A stretch of DNA of 64,000 nt from Litoditis marina (taxonomy: Eukaryota > Nematoda > Chromadorea > Rhabditida > Rhabditidae): positions 7,831,060-7,895,059 of the forward strand of contig OZ038434.1 of the NCBI GenBank assembly GCA_964036275.1, written 5' to 3'. Of the stretch, positions 50,720-63,263 are shown one piece after another. The notes under the pieces are model-generated. The model searched no databases and was not told where the DNA came from. It was given only the letters and a program-made list of their open reading frames with translations. A program made the translations under genes and the position numbers. Positions within the stretch are counted from its first letter, which is position 1. Each line of letters starts with the position of its first letter.

Positions 50720-53700
50720 ATGAGCGATCCCGGACCATCTGGTTCTGGGAATATGTTCCAATTCTCGGCTTCCGGATCATCTGGTACCGTGGAGAACGGA
50801 ATGGACACCGAGAAGTTCGCCTTGCTTCAACAACAATTGCAGGAGGTCAGTACTGTTAACAAACACCAGAAAGGTCGGACTATTTGAAAGAAAAGAGTCA
50901 GTTTCTATATTTGAACACTTACTTAGTCACTTAGTGAACACATGAACATTAATGATTTTGCATAAAACACAGACAAATATTCTTTTCGAACTAGTTTTCG
51001 TTGAGAAACTGGTCCATTTCTCGATTTTTTCTCGTTATCCGGACAACATTTTTTTACCATTTGAAATTTCTTAAAAGTTTCAATTTACCCGGTCGCATGT
51101 CCTACCCTGACTCTCAATTCATTTCTGTTTGTTTGTGTAATTTTGAATTTTGCGTTTTCACACGAACATAATTGATTATACTATAGGTTGCCAATGTCAA
51201 GCTCATTAGTTTTTCTTAATTTCGGTTCACATCAATTTGACAAACTTTTGATCGTGAAGCATGTTGCATGTTTCTTCGAAAAGTTTCAAACTCTCAAATT
51301 AGTTTTTCGAACAAAACATTCATTACATGCTTGAAAATATGTTCTCGTTTTTGTTCTTCGTCCATCTCCATCTAGTTAAATTTGCCAACGCATCTTGTTA
51401 CATGTTGATACTTCCTGTGTTGACCCAATTTTTTGAGTTCCGTGCTATTTCCTTTCGAGATGGCTATTTTTAGACTATATTTGCTGAGCCTCGCGTATTG
51501 ATTGGTCGGCGCCAGCACATTGATGTTCATGCATTGTAGAGTGCAGCTAAATTTAGAATGTGGCTCGTACCCTTAATTAGCTCTCTGGGGCTTTGAGGTT
51601 GTCTTCTTATCTATATCCTAATGTGAAACTGGTTATTTTTAGAAAGTAATCAGGCGAAAGAGGATGAGAGCAACACTGTCTTATGAAATTAGTCTCAGAA
51701 TAGTTTCGCAAAGTTGAAAGTTTGTACTTCCTCTGAAAATTGGGTATTGGGGTATGGAAACATAGATAGTAGTTCTCCAATTTTTTTCGGACTACAGCTG
51801 AAGTCATCTCAAATATGAACATTATCAATCTGGCTGTAATGTAGTGTGGGGTGTCAATAACTGGACACGCTATTGGCAGTGTAGATTTATGGTGTGAATC
51901 CTTTATGGGTGTTATTCTTATTCCTTAAATTCGATGATGTGGCATTAGTTTCTCTAAATGAAGATCTGTTCAACTCTGAAAATCAAGAGCGTTTATAGAC
52001 CGCAAATCATTTTATGGAGTATTTCAGCTTTCTTTTGTTCGGGGGTCTTTGTTGCGCTTGCGAAAAGCAATTGGGGAAAATGCAATTAATGAATTTGACT
52101 AGGTCCACAGAAAAGTGAATCAACTTAGTTAAATATAACGGAATTCAGACTGGGTAAAACCTTCATCGTCGAGGGTGACCAAAAGTTGCACGCGCGCAAC
52201 AAAAAAAACTCAAAAAACTCGTGCAACATTTTTAGAGCGTACCGGCAGTAGGGTTGGTAAACTTTTGGGTCATCTCTGTACATCGGTCATTGAAACGCAG
52301 ATACGTAATGTGTAATAGGGAAGTAATAGTTATTTGTTACAGGCGTTCAAACAGAAGCAAATGGATTTGGTGAACCATTTCGAGCGGGCTCAACAGGCGC
52401 TGACCATTCAACATCTGCAGCAGTACTATCAACAACTCTCCGCCTCTCAAACACAGGACAGAAGTGATGATGATTGTGCCGGTTGGTTTCATACAGACTT
52501 TTCTGAATAGCCGGAAACGGCTTGTTTTCCACGAAACCTTATCTTGGATCGAAATTTATGGAATATGATGTATTTAAGTGGAAGCTACGATGAACCGGTT
52601 CCTTTTAAACAATAGTCACACCTTGCTGGTATATATGTCGTATGTGGGTTTAGTGCTTAATGCATTTGAATTGGGGCTCCAACACTGAATTCATCACATA
52701 ATTCATTCGCTAGTGGCTAGTTTAGTTACTGTACAAGTACTGTCGACCTCAAGAAATGTCGCACCGAAACTAACGACTTTATTGCAACTGGATAGTGGAT
52801 AAACTCCTGCCACATTCGAATCTTTGTTCTGTTCAGTTCGTTCAAAATCGATTGTAGCCAAAGTAGTTTTATTTGGAAAATTAGCTCAGTTTTTCGCTCG
52901 TGAAGAAATTTGCCACGATTTTTTCTGTTTGTACGTATTCTAAAAGTTGCATGTGATTCTTATTTCAATCTATTACAGTACTTGTTTTGATGTTAAGCCA
53001 TGCACCAGATGAGTTGAGCTATGACGTAGATGTGTTATATTCGGGTTTCCATAAAAAAGCCAGTTTTCGAATTGCGAATACGGTTCGAAAAACTTTTGTT
53101 TGTCCATACCTCTCTACGAGCAGTTCCTACGTTTATTTACAATTATCGGTGGTTGTGAGTTTCTGATTAGTGTGTTGAGTTCAGGTGCACCCCTGACGCT
53201 GTCTTCGTCTATGACCAGCCTGCTCGGATCAAGTATGCCGCAGGTGGCAACATCTTCGGTGGAACACGGACAGTCATCTGGGTCGGGACAGCCGGCCAAG
53301 GTGAAAAGGTACGGTACATGATATTACCTGATCATTTGAAAATTTTAAAAGTGACCTTCTTTCTCTGTTCTAGATCAAAGTGAATTCAGCCAGTTCAGGG
53401 ATTTTCAGAGTGGCCAAATCTTATATTGTAACTTTCATTTGAAGGGAAAAAAGAATAGACTGTTTATTCACGATTAAACCACTCCACTTATATAAAATTA
53501 GAGAATTATTATAATAGAATTTATGATTTACACCGGTACTACTACTACTCACATGAGTACTTGGTGTACAGGAGAGCACATTTGTTTGTTGTTCTACTCT
53601 CACAGCTAGCATAAAAAGTTTACTTTTTTACTGGGTACGTTGTTCTGTTTTACAAATACAACTTTCATGTTCTGAATTTGGTAAATGACGAACAATTTAT

Positions 53701-56700
53701 TGGTAAACTTTATTTTGCAGCGATTCGCGGTCGATGTCAGGAGGAACCAATCCACAGACGATATCCCAGCACACTAAGGTACATTTACATGTAAAAAATA
53801 AAATAAAGAATGAGGATAACTAGTTAATTAGTTCACTTCTACATCTGGCCAATTAAAAAAGCCATTGTCAACATACTGTTACGTTGCTGCGCTCTTCTAG
53901 TATATTTGCGCAATTCGCTGTCATAAAAATCGCAAGAGAGTAGAACAGTGGTACGAGTCTGTTCAATATTTGTTACTGTTTCTAGGATCGTCTGAAAAAC
54001 ATGATTGCCCAACGAAATCGGGAGGGGAGCCAAACTAATTTGGCAGGAACGCCACCACAGCAACCATTGAGCCCACAAGTAAGTGGCATTTCTACTTTTG
54101 GGTAGTAGGATGTGACCTTAATTTTTGAGTACTGAGAACAATCTGGCCTAAGCTTTGATAAAAGTTTAGAACAGGCTAAAATTATGAATTTCTCCATGAT
54201 ATGAAGATAAAAAAATTCTTCGGCTTTTTGACGCTACAGTGATATAGTTTTAGTAATACTGTTTTGTTATTACCATTAATAATGTTCTGATGTGTGTTCT
54301 GTAGGTGAACGTGAGCTCGCCCCATTTCGAGCCATATCGCATTCCGGCCTCTCTGCATCAGGCTACTCCTCAGAGTACACCCTCTGGCGAGTTCCAACTG
54401 AGAAAGGTGGGTGATTGACCATTAGTTTTCTATCGTGTTGACGAGAGATATTTATTAATCAGTTAATACAAAATCCAAACTTTGTCTGAAAAAGAGGTCA
54501 AAAATTTTAGGTTTTAGTTGAAAGTTTTGGTTTATTGAAAATCGAAGATTTGATTGAGAAAATTAGTTTGATACAAGTTCTTCAAACTATTTCAGCAAGT
54601 TTTGCCTAAAGCTAGTTTGAGATTGAGACGGGTCAATCTCCGGGAAGTTTTCCAGAAGTAGTAAAACTATAAAAAAACTTTTCCATAGCAGCTGCTCACG
54701 GATCTTGGTTCTTGTTGTATTATTAAAAAGTGGAAATAGATCTCAAGTGTTCTAGTGGGACACTTTTCTTCTCCTCAAATAACAACTTCTCTTGTGTTTA
54801 GGTGAACAGTGAGCCCAACCTCAAGATGAGAATTCGAGCGAAGTTGTTGAGTAAGGGCAGTAGCCCTGTCCAAAATCAGACTACCTTCAACTTTTCCCAG
54901 CCTGCTTTCAAACGGTATGTTTGCAAGGTGCTGGACGCTCATGCTCATTATCGGGGTTTAGCTACAACAGATATACTAGCTGTTTAGGATTTCAATAATA
55001 ATTTGTTTAGGATTTCAATAATAAAACGAGGGGGGGGGGGGGGGTAAACCCCCAAACATTTTGATTCCCATGTAGGGAATCAAGAGAATTGACCAGAACA
55101 ATGGAAGTGTGGACAAACAAGTTTATTAACTTGTAACTAAGACGAAAACTAACAAAGAAATACAAGAAATGCATGAAGTCAACGTAGAAAAGATCTAGAA
55201 AAGAACGATGGGAAGAAGGAAAAGGGAAAGCCGGTCACGGTCACGTCCGTCGTGCACCTCCACGCTCGGTGGGCGGGATCTTGATCTGTAATGTCAATGA
55301 GTCATTGAAACGGAAGAAATGAATAGTTTTCGTCTCAATGACTTGATCGAGATGAACTAAGTTCGAAACTTTTACTGAACAAGCTTAGTTAACTGTAACT
55401 AGAGTTTTATTTCGAATTCACCACTGTAATTTGCGGAGCCGTAAGGGAATCTAGGATTACCACCAAAACGAGGGGGGGGGGGGGAAACCCCCAAACATTT
55501 TGATTCCCATGTAGGGAATCAAAGAGAGGACGAAACAATAGAAGTGTAGACAAACAAGTTTATTAGGATCTACTATTCAAACCAAGAATTACATAATATC
55601 AATCAGAAGCTGTGGAACAGAAAGAGAAAAAGGAAGAAGCCGGTCACGGTCACGTCCGGTCGTGCACCTCCTCGCTCGGTGGGCGGGATCTTGATCTGTA
55701 ATGTATATGAGTCATTGAAACGAAAGAAATGAATAGTTTTCGTCTCAATGACTTGATGAAGATGAACTAAGTTCGATATTCTACTGAACAAGCTTAGTTA
55801 ACTGTAACTAGAGTTCTATTTTGAATTCACTACTGTAATTCGCGGAGCCGTAAGGGAATCTAGGATTACCTTACGACTTCCCTTGCTTACACAAAACCGT
55901 CGAATGTCGTAAACAGAATTGAGCTTAACTATATAAAATGACTGAAACATTTTTTTTGATAATTGGGGCCCCGTCTCCTGCGGGTATGATACAACTATAC
56001 GTGTTGAGTATTCAAATGACGAGTAGTGAATACGAGAAAGACAAACGCAAGATAAAGAAAAAGTTTTCCTCATGAGAAATGACAAAATTTCACGAAGATT
56101 CGATGAGAAAACAATAGATATAACACTTTTTCCGGCCGAATAGAGTACCTAGGCTAAATATGTTTGACAAAAACTTGAGATGGATGGGGTGGTCTCGCCT
56201 GGACCACTGGACGTGGGAGGGACGATTTACGGACGGACATTACATAAAACACAACTGCAAAACGCGTACCAAAACTTCACAAAACGCGTACAAAACAAAC
56301 CTGATCAGGATTTACACAAGGTCGCAACACTTCCTTCGAGGTGGTAGCCCGACACCGGAAAACAAAGCTAAGACTTTCGCGCAGGAACTAAAAACGAGAC
56401 GGGCCCTCTGCGAAATTAGTATACACGAGGCCTTAGCGCGCGCAAGACAACAGCGACAACAGCAGTTCAACACAACACCGGAAAAAAACACGTCCAACAT
56501 AAGTGAGATAGAGGAAGAGAGAACAGAAAAAAGAGAGAAGGGTGGGTGGGTGGGAAAGTTCTAAATGGGCTGTATAGAGGGAAGAGAGGAGGGTGGATCG
56601 TTACGAAGCTGCTACCACCAAAACGAGGGGGGGGGGGGAAACCCCCAAACATTTTGATTCCCATGTAGGGAATCAAAGAGAGGACGAAACAATAGAAGTG

Positions 56701-59700
56701 TAGACAAACAAGTTTATTAGGATCTACTATTCAAACCAAGAATTACATAATATCAATCAGAAGCTGTGGAACAGAAAGAGAAAAAGGAAGAAGCCGGTCA
56801 CGGTCACGTCCGTCGTGCACCTCCACGCTCGGTGGGCGGGATCTTGATCTGTAATGTCAATGAGTCATTGAAACGGAAGAAATGAATAGTTTTCGTCTCA
56901 ATGACTTGATCGAGATGAACTAAGTTCGAAACTTTTACTGAACAAGCTTAGTTAACTGTAACTAGAGTTTTATTTCGAATTCACCACTGTAATTTGCGGA
57001 GCCGTAAGGGAATCTAGGATTACCTTACGAATAATTCCATCAGTATTACTTGATTTGTATGTTGAAGTCTCAGTTGCAAATCAAACGCATACTGGGGATA
57101 TACTTAAAAGTCATAAGATGTGACTATCCTTCAGAAATGTTTTCTGTTTAAATAATGAAACTGCATCAAAAAATTTTCCGATATCAACAAAAAGTAGCCC
57201 GTTTTTCCAATTTTGCTGCCTATTCGGATTCTGACAACTTCTTTGTGATGTTAAAACCACCCACACCGAAAAAGTCCATTGAAGAGGGAAGGAAAATTAT
57301 CCCTAGGGCGTTGGTGGAGACGGCCAGCGGCCACTGGAGTATGTTGAAAAAATAAGACTGATTTACGCGAAATCCTGGATTTTCAATGAAAAAATGGGAT
57401 TCTTTTTGAGTGTAGTCGAACCTGGCTGGTGTGTGATTTTTCCCTAGATACGGGCTACTTTTACGTCGAAAACAAGAATAGTTGTCTGGTTTTGGTGCAA
57501 AATTATTAAATTTCACGTGTTTCAATCCAAAAAAAACTGACTACTTTTGTCGAATAGTCGGACCTTACTGTTGCAAGATATCTATTGTCCAATCTTCGTT
57601 CGTATTCCAGGAGTGATAGTGAGTCTTCGGGTGCTGCGGCTGCCGACTCGCTTCTGAGTCAACATGGCCGTTATGCCCATTCGCATCTGATGATGCCCTC
57701 CCCCAGTCTGCCGAATCTGGCTGCTCCCCCTCCTCTCTCCGCCCAAGGACACGGACAAATGCCTCTAGGTACGCAAATGTTTGATTATACCAGTAATATT
57801 GTACGAGTATGAGGAACACTTCCAAAAACGTGCTCCTTTTTCTTCGAACTTGGAAAAATCCCATTTTTCTGATGATAACCGAGACGTTGGACGTTTTTAA
57901 TGGAGAAACTATGTCATGCTGCGAAGTGTCACACATTTTCTCAAATGTTGTTTTGAAGTACACATGAAAATTTTAATAATACTTTTCAAGGGATTGTTAA
58001 CTATTTGGTGATGATTTGTAGTTGCGGTGTATGTACAGCAAGTTCTTATTTGCCGTATTGATTGCTCTCCGTTCACTACAACACGTGCCACTTCTCATAT
58101 TTGTCTCAACCTTCCTTTCCAGATATTCCATCGCTGATGGCTGCCGCACAACTCACCCCCTTTCTGAGCCTGCCCAGTCTTCTGAAAGCCCAGCTGGGAT
58201 TGGGAGGCCTCGTAGATGAGGTTGGTGTTCCCTGATGTTTGCATGTTTTCTTCAATATATTGGGAAGTCTGTTCGGGACTATTAGCTGGTTTTACAAGAT
58301 AACAGTCAACTATCGACCTATAGCGTCGTTTCGCTTATTTCGATTGAATACTATACGGAGCTTGTATCGGGATCATTTTACACCCTTTGCCTGTCCTGAT
58401 TTAATGTGCTTCATACGTACTTTTAGTTGTTGGATGCTTTGTTTCATTAACATAAGAGAGCAATCAATCGATTCATCGTTCCTTTGTTGCCAGGATGTGC
58501 CCGAAAAGGGAAGATTGGATCCGCGGAATTCTATAGGACTCACCCAAAATGTCCCGGTCGGGGGGTATCCATCTTTGCTGAAACAACAACTCCGTGAACT
58601 AGTTCTCAGGCGGAAAAGCCTGGTCAGGTTGGTGAAGCTTTCAGGTTTCTGTGCTACGTCGTTTTTAAACGAACGTGATTTCGAATGAATACTGTACGCG
58701 AAAATGAAAGATGAATAGAAAGATAAAATGGAAGATAATAGAATTTTTTCTCGCTAAAACTTGGAATTTACCGAAAAACATATGCAATGTAACGAAATCT
58801 TGAGAATTCACCAAAAACATATGTAGCGGAATCTTGGAGAAAATTCCTTCGAAATCACAAAAATCATTGTAATTATGTGTTGATTATCAGGGAGGAACCG
58901 GAAGACGACGACTCACATGCTGCTCACGTGCAGTCCTCGTGCGCGTCCTCGACCCTGTCTCCTTCGGATCAGCTGACGGAGGAGGGGGGAGAATGTTCGG
59001 TGGCGGGGGCCACCGGTCTCACCTATGACTCGGCCATGGCCCGCCACGAATGTGTCTGTGGGGACAGCGGGTCCCATGTGGAACACGGAGGAAGGGTGCA
59101 GAGCATATGGGCACGGCTCTGTGAGACGGGACTCGTGCAGAGGTTCGTTCATATTATTAATAGTAATCTTGCATGGCAACTATTCAAGCCGTGTGTTACA
59201 TCATTCATAAGATTACCTGGTGCAGAGCATATATGGGCGGGCCTCGTGCAGAGGTGCGTTTTGGTGTTTTGGGGCTCCTTTTCATGAGATCCACGCCGAT
59301 TCGTACTTTCACATTGACGTTTTACGCGGGTGATAATAGTGAAGAAAACATGCGTATCGATTTAGTTGGTGTTAAACGTCGACGTAAAAAAAGTAAGAAT
59401 GCGGCCCTTTTGATGTTTATGGATAGTACCAACGTTCCGGTCGACTCGCCATCATCGTTGCCTTCTACATACTACATACGACGTTTTTGAAAAAATAGGA
59501 TACAAACAAGCTGACCCGATATCAAATATCGGGTTAGCTTGTTCAAAAGGCAAAAGGCAAGAATTTGGAATCGTCCTACCTTTGGTGTGTGGTTTTGCAT
59601 AATAACAGATTCAGCCTCAGCACGTTTTATCGTGTCTGGCCCAAGTGAATATTCGATATTGTCAGGATATTGATATATCTAAATCAATCAAACTAATTTT

Positions 59701-62700
59701 CGTTACGTTGTCCATTCTAGATGTGACAAGGTTATGGCGAAGAAGGCTTCTCTGGATCAGCTTCGACTGGTCCATTCTTCCACCTATGTGACCTTTTTCG
59801 CAATTTCCCCTACCGCTTGCCTGAAGATGGAGGCCTCACAGTTACCCGTTAAAAGCTTCGTTCAGGTACTATCATAATTATGTCATATTACTTAGTATTT
59901 GTGTTGTATTCAGCATTATTTGAATGAAAAGTAAGTTAGACAAGTGTCGCGCAGAGTTTTCTCCAAATTTTTCACTTGAAGTCTCGTGTGGAGTGACCAA
60001 ATGCTCGTTGTAGTTTGATCTCGATACACTCCGAAATTTTCTAATTTCGACCGAAAAGCTACGGGAAACTACAAAATACTGTGGAACATGGCAACATAAC
60101 TTTGTCCCTTGCTTGGGAAAGAGCACCCTCCTAACTTTTCTTTTAAGCATAAAAGGATAGCATAAATTTTGAATTAATAATTTTTTTGTTGTGTAAACAA
60201 ACATATACTTGTATATATTTGCAGCTACCTTGTGGTGGAATAGGAATCGACTCGGATACCTACTTCAATGACAACAGCACCCAATTGGGTGCCAGGGTGG
60301 CGGCTGGGTCCCTCATTGAACTCTCATCACAGGTATATTCTGCCTTCATAATCGTTCTAATAATATCATTGCTCTACGAAGGTCACATATCTTATCTTAT
60401 CAGGGCGGCTTTAGGAGCTTAGAATTCCAAAGGGCGAGTTTGTGCACAAATTATCAGTGTGTTTTGGCACTTTTATCATTGGCATAAAAACACTTCAAAG
60501 AAGCAGAGATCCATTAAGCATGCTATTTATAGGTATGGTGTACTAGTTTGCCTAGATTCAATATTATGTGTCCCGCCCATAAGTGTCACAGGCAAATATG
60601 TTCTCTCACAAGTGGGCGGAAAATTGAACATTATATGGAAGTTTGAGGTGGTAGGAGTAAGCGTGAACCGTGGTCACGTGAGGTACTGTGTAGTGTAATT
60701 ATGTCATACTCCACGTTTCTAGGTAGCGGATGGTCGTCTTCGTAATGGTTTCGCGTGTATTCGACCACCCGGTCACCATGCGGAAAAGGATCAGGTGGGT
60801 TATTGAAAACTTCAAGAAAATATTACCCGACCCGTTTCTCTTTTAGAATTTTCGTATTACACGAAGTATGTTTCGTTCATAATTCAAAAGCCTCACTATA
60901 ACTCACGAAACTCTTTTATCTTTGAATTTGTCACTAAAGTTAGCTTTGATCAAAACGGATCTATATTTTCAGGCTATGGGATTCTGTTTTTTCAACAATG
61001 TGGCCATCTGTGCGCGCCATCTACAGAACAAGTATCCCAAGCAGTGTGAAAGAATAGCCATCATTGATTGGGTACGTAGTTTCAAGTCTATTCAATTCAA
61101 CTAAGAAGTTGTGCTTTTTTCTCCAAAATCTAAACCTTCCTGTTTTCCATAAACTTTTCTCGATAAGAAATCTGTCTTCGATTGAAACACGTGAATTTGC
61201 ATGATTACTCTTCTGGCTATTATTCAATGTGTTCAAGGTATCACTCAATAACTTACTTCAAATGATGTTCAGGACGTGCATCACGGCAATGGAACGCAGC
61301 TGTGTTTCGAGGACGATCCGAACGTCCTCTACGTGTCCATGCATCGTCACGATAACGGCAACTTCTTCCCGGGAACAGGAGCAGTCACGGACGTGGGACG
61401 CGGCGCTGGAAAGGTTCGTCAAGCAAATAGGGAATGTTCGAAGAAGGACGATTATGTGGACCAAAACGCTTCGGACCTTTAAACTGCAATACTTTTTTCA
61501 ATTACAGTTTAAAGGATCGATGCGTCGGGCTTAGTCCACATAATCGTCCTTCTTCGAATAATAATAATGTTTATTCCTCCAAATCGAGACACAATCAAAA
61601 AAATTTCAAGATATCAAGAATAAACTGAGTCCGCCAAGGGATGGAAGCATAACTCTTCCATCTGTTTGAAGAAACAGGTGGAATGGAGAAGTCTTGGATT
61701 TGAGGTGACGTATGCAAATTTTTAATGTGACTTTAGTATGTCCGTGCTCATTCGTCTACTCGATTATTTTGTCAAACATCAGTCTTTTTGTATTTGTTCT
61801 CCGTTCGTTCATTTCGCTAGTGGTGCCTCGTGCGTTTGGTTCCGTATAATTTTGATTTTCATGAACTGTTATTTCAATTGCAGGGCTTTTCGGTGAATAT
61901 TCCCTTCTCTGGAGACGTGATGCGGGACCCGGAGTATCTGGCAGCCTGGCGTGTCGTTGTTCAGCCGGTCCTTGATCATTTCCAGCCCACCTTCATCCTT
62001 GTATCGGCTGGGTTCGACGCTGGTTGTGGACATCCAAATGCTCTTGGAGGGTTAGTAATGTCTCCTCAATCTGGTCATAATGTTTTCAGCCTTTTATTTA
62101 TTTATTCAACACCTCGACACATAGTACAAACATGAACTAATGTATCACATGATGTTCTCTCAACTTCTTGCTTCATGTGTTTTTTGAACAAGGGAGAGCC
62201 AATGTTCAGAGCGCATAGGAACAATGTTAGGATTAACGTGAAATTGAGGTAATCTTTGTATATCAGGGGTATAGTTTGTATTTTGCTGCCAAGGTGTAGT
62301 TGCAACTTCACTCTGAACCCTATTCACTACTAGTTTCAAGCAGTTTGGATATGGGATATGGATTGTGTTTCTTCTGTGTGTGCTGTGGAATGTTGTTTAC
62401 AACGTTAACAGTTTTACCGTAGAGTATGATGGTTAATGTGTATTGCTTAATAAGCTCGTTTCAGGTACGAAGTGTCCGCAGCTATGTTCGGGTATATGAC
62501 ACGACAGTTGATGAAATATGCCGATGGTAGGGTTGTCCTGGCCTTGGAGGGTGGCTACGATCTGACAACAATTTCTGATGCCGCCGAACAGTGCGTTAGG
62601 GTGAGTTTGTTTGTAGTTCATGTTATTGCTGATCCTAAAAGAGTAGTTAGTTGGGTTGTAAGTAAGTTGGTAAGTAGTTCTACATTACCATAGTTTGTTG

Positions 62701-63263
62701 TTTCTGTTATCAATTATCCTAAAACAGTTGTTAGTTTTGTTGTAACTGACTGTTAGTTACAAAGTTTCGCATTACCATCATTTGCCAATGATACTTTGAG
62801 ATTCTTGGCTCACCACCCGAAACGAACGTATGTAATGTGCAGTGTGTTTATCAATTTGTAAGTTGTTTTCTGAATTGTATGTTTGGTTTTCGCCTAGATC
62901 TTTCTAAAGTGTAATGATTCAGGGCTTGTGTGGAGAAGAATCTGAAGACAGTTCTAAGCTAAGCACTGAGGCTCTTGAGGCAGTTCCAAATCTCAGTGCA
63001 CAGGAGACACTACAGAAGGTTTGCATATATATTTTGAGTTCATTTGCCGTTGAGGAGAAGTTAAATTCAACAAATAGTATTGTTATCAATTACAATTAAT
63101 TGCTGTTTTGTATGTATTATTTCTCACTCGCTTTTTTCAGGTGATTGCTATCCACAAGAGCGCCTGGCCTACGTTGAGTTCTCAGCAGGGACTGAACACT
63201 AGCCAAATGGAATGGCAGGGAGTTCGCAGGCGACTTCAGAACTTGAAAATGGACACTTCGTGA
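50720..63263 (+). CDS. HDAC4: Class IIa histone deacetylase (HDAC4/5/7/9 type)
   Basis: Twenty exons: 50720-50845, 52343-52481, 53185-53308, 53721-53778, 53986-54078, 54305-54406, 54802-54914, 57611-57768, 58123-58220, 58494-58627, 58891-59142, 59721-59865, 60225-60332, 60723-60794, 60973-61071, 61273-61413, 61884-62050, 62465-62600, 62923-63018 and 63141-63263, totalling 827 residues. The amino half has a glutamine-rich helix ([23 protein letters not shown]) and [11 protein letters not shown], the 14-3-3 phosphosite region of class IIa enzymes. The deacetylase domain starts near 428, with [15 protein letters not shown] and [16 protein letters not shown]. Zinc ligands are Asp and His of DVHH and Asp of GFDA. 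His in CGHP, in place of the catalytic Tyr of other classes, marks class IIa. It acts as a signal-responsive corepressor scaffold. The ATG at 50720 was chosen by frame and composition. An upstream exon is possible. Confidence 0.93.
55017..55461. repeat. G-tract repeat, copy 1
   Basis: Starts AATAAAACGA followed by about 15 G, then AAACCCCC. It contains GTGCACCTCCACGCTCGGTG and ends GGAATCTAGGATTACC. It is joined directly to copy 2 by a 4-bp spacer. Located in HDAC intron 7. Confidence 0.8.
55466..57024. mobile_element. LTR-like element: two 405-bp G-tract repeats around a 749-bp inside
   Basis: Direct repeats 55466-55870 and 56620-57024 each begin AAAACGAGGGG and end GGATTACC. The G-rich start resembles a polypurine tract. 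The inside (55871-56619) has a 134-codon frame at 56160-56564 on the plus strand, arginine-rich and unrecognised, and no reverse transcriptase. This fits a terminal-repeat retrotransposon in miniature, with copy 1 as an adjacent extra repeat. A canonical primer-binding site or TG...CA ends are not clear. Confidence 0.55.
57175..57570. mobile_element. CAGTRAGGT-family TIR element in HDAC intron 7
   Basis: The right end is GACTACTTTTGTCGAATAGT..GGACCTTACTG. The left side begins with AACAAAAAGTAGCCCGTTTTT, its diverged inverse. Same family as 47317-47573. No coding capacity. Confidence 0.55.
59220..59258 (+). repeat. Truncated duplicate of the end of HDAC exon 11
   Basis: Intronic GTGCAGAGCATATATGGGCG and CTCGTGCAGAGGTGCGTT repeat the last part of exon 11 with its donor (GTGCAGAGCATATGG...CTCGTGCAGAGGTTCGTT at 59095-59149), lacking the middle. 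It includes a donor-like GT. Confidence 0.65.
61434..61557. mobile_element. Palindromic MITE in HDAC intron 16
   Basis: Left arm 61434-61490 (TTCGAAGAAGGACGATTATG...CCTTTAAACTG) and right arm 61500-61557 (CAGTTTAAAGGA...CCTTCTTCGAA) are inverse with few mismatches and a loop of about 9 bp. It sits just after exon 16. A half copy is at the window start. Confidence 0.75.

Noticed and set aside
50653..50859. Alternative frame at the first HDAC exon
   Set aside because: Only the frame with [10 protein letters not shown] continues in phase into the glutamine-rich exon 2.
56312..56676. Minus-strand open frames in the LTR-like element
   Set aside because: Shadows of the plus-strand frame, with proline/phenylalanine-rich low complexity.
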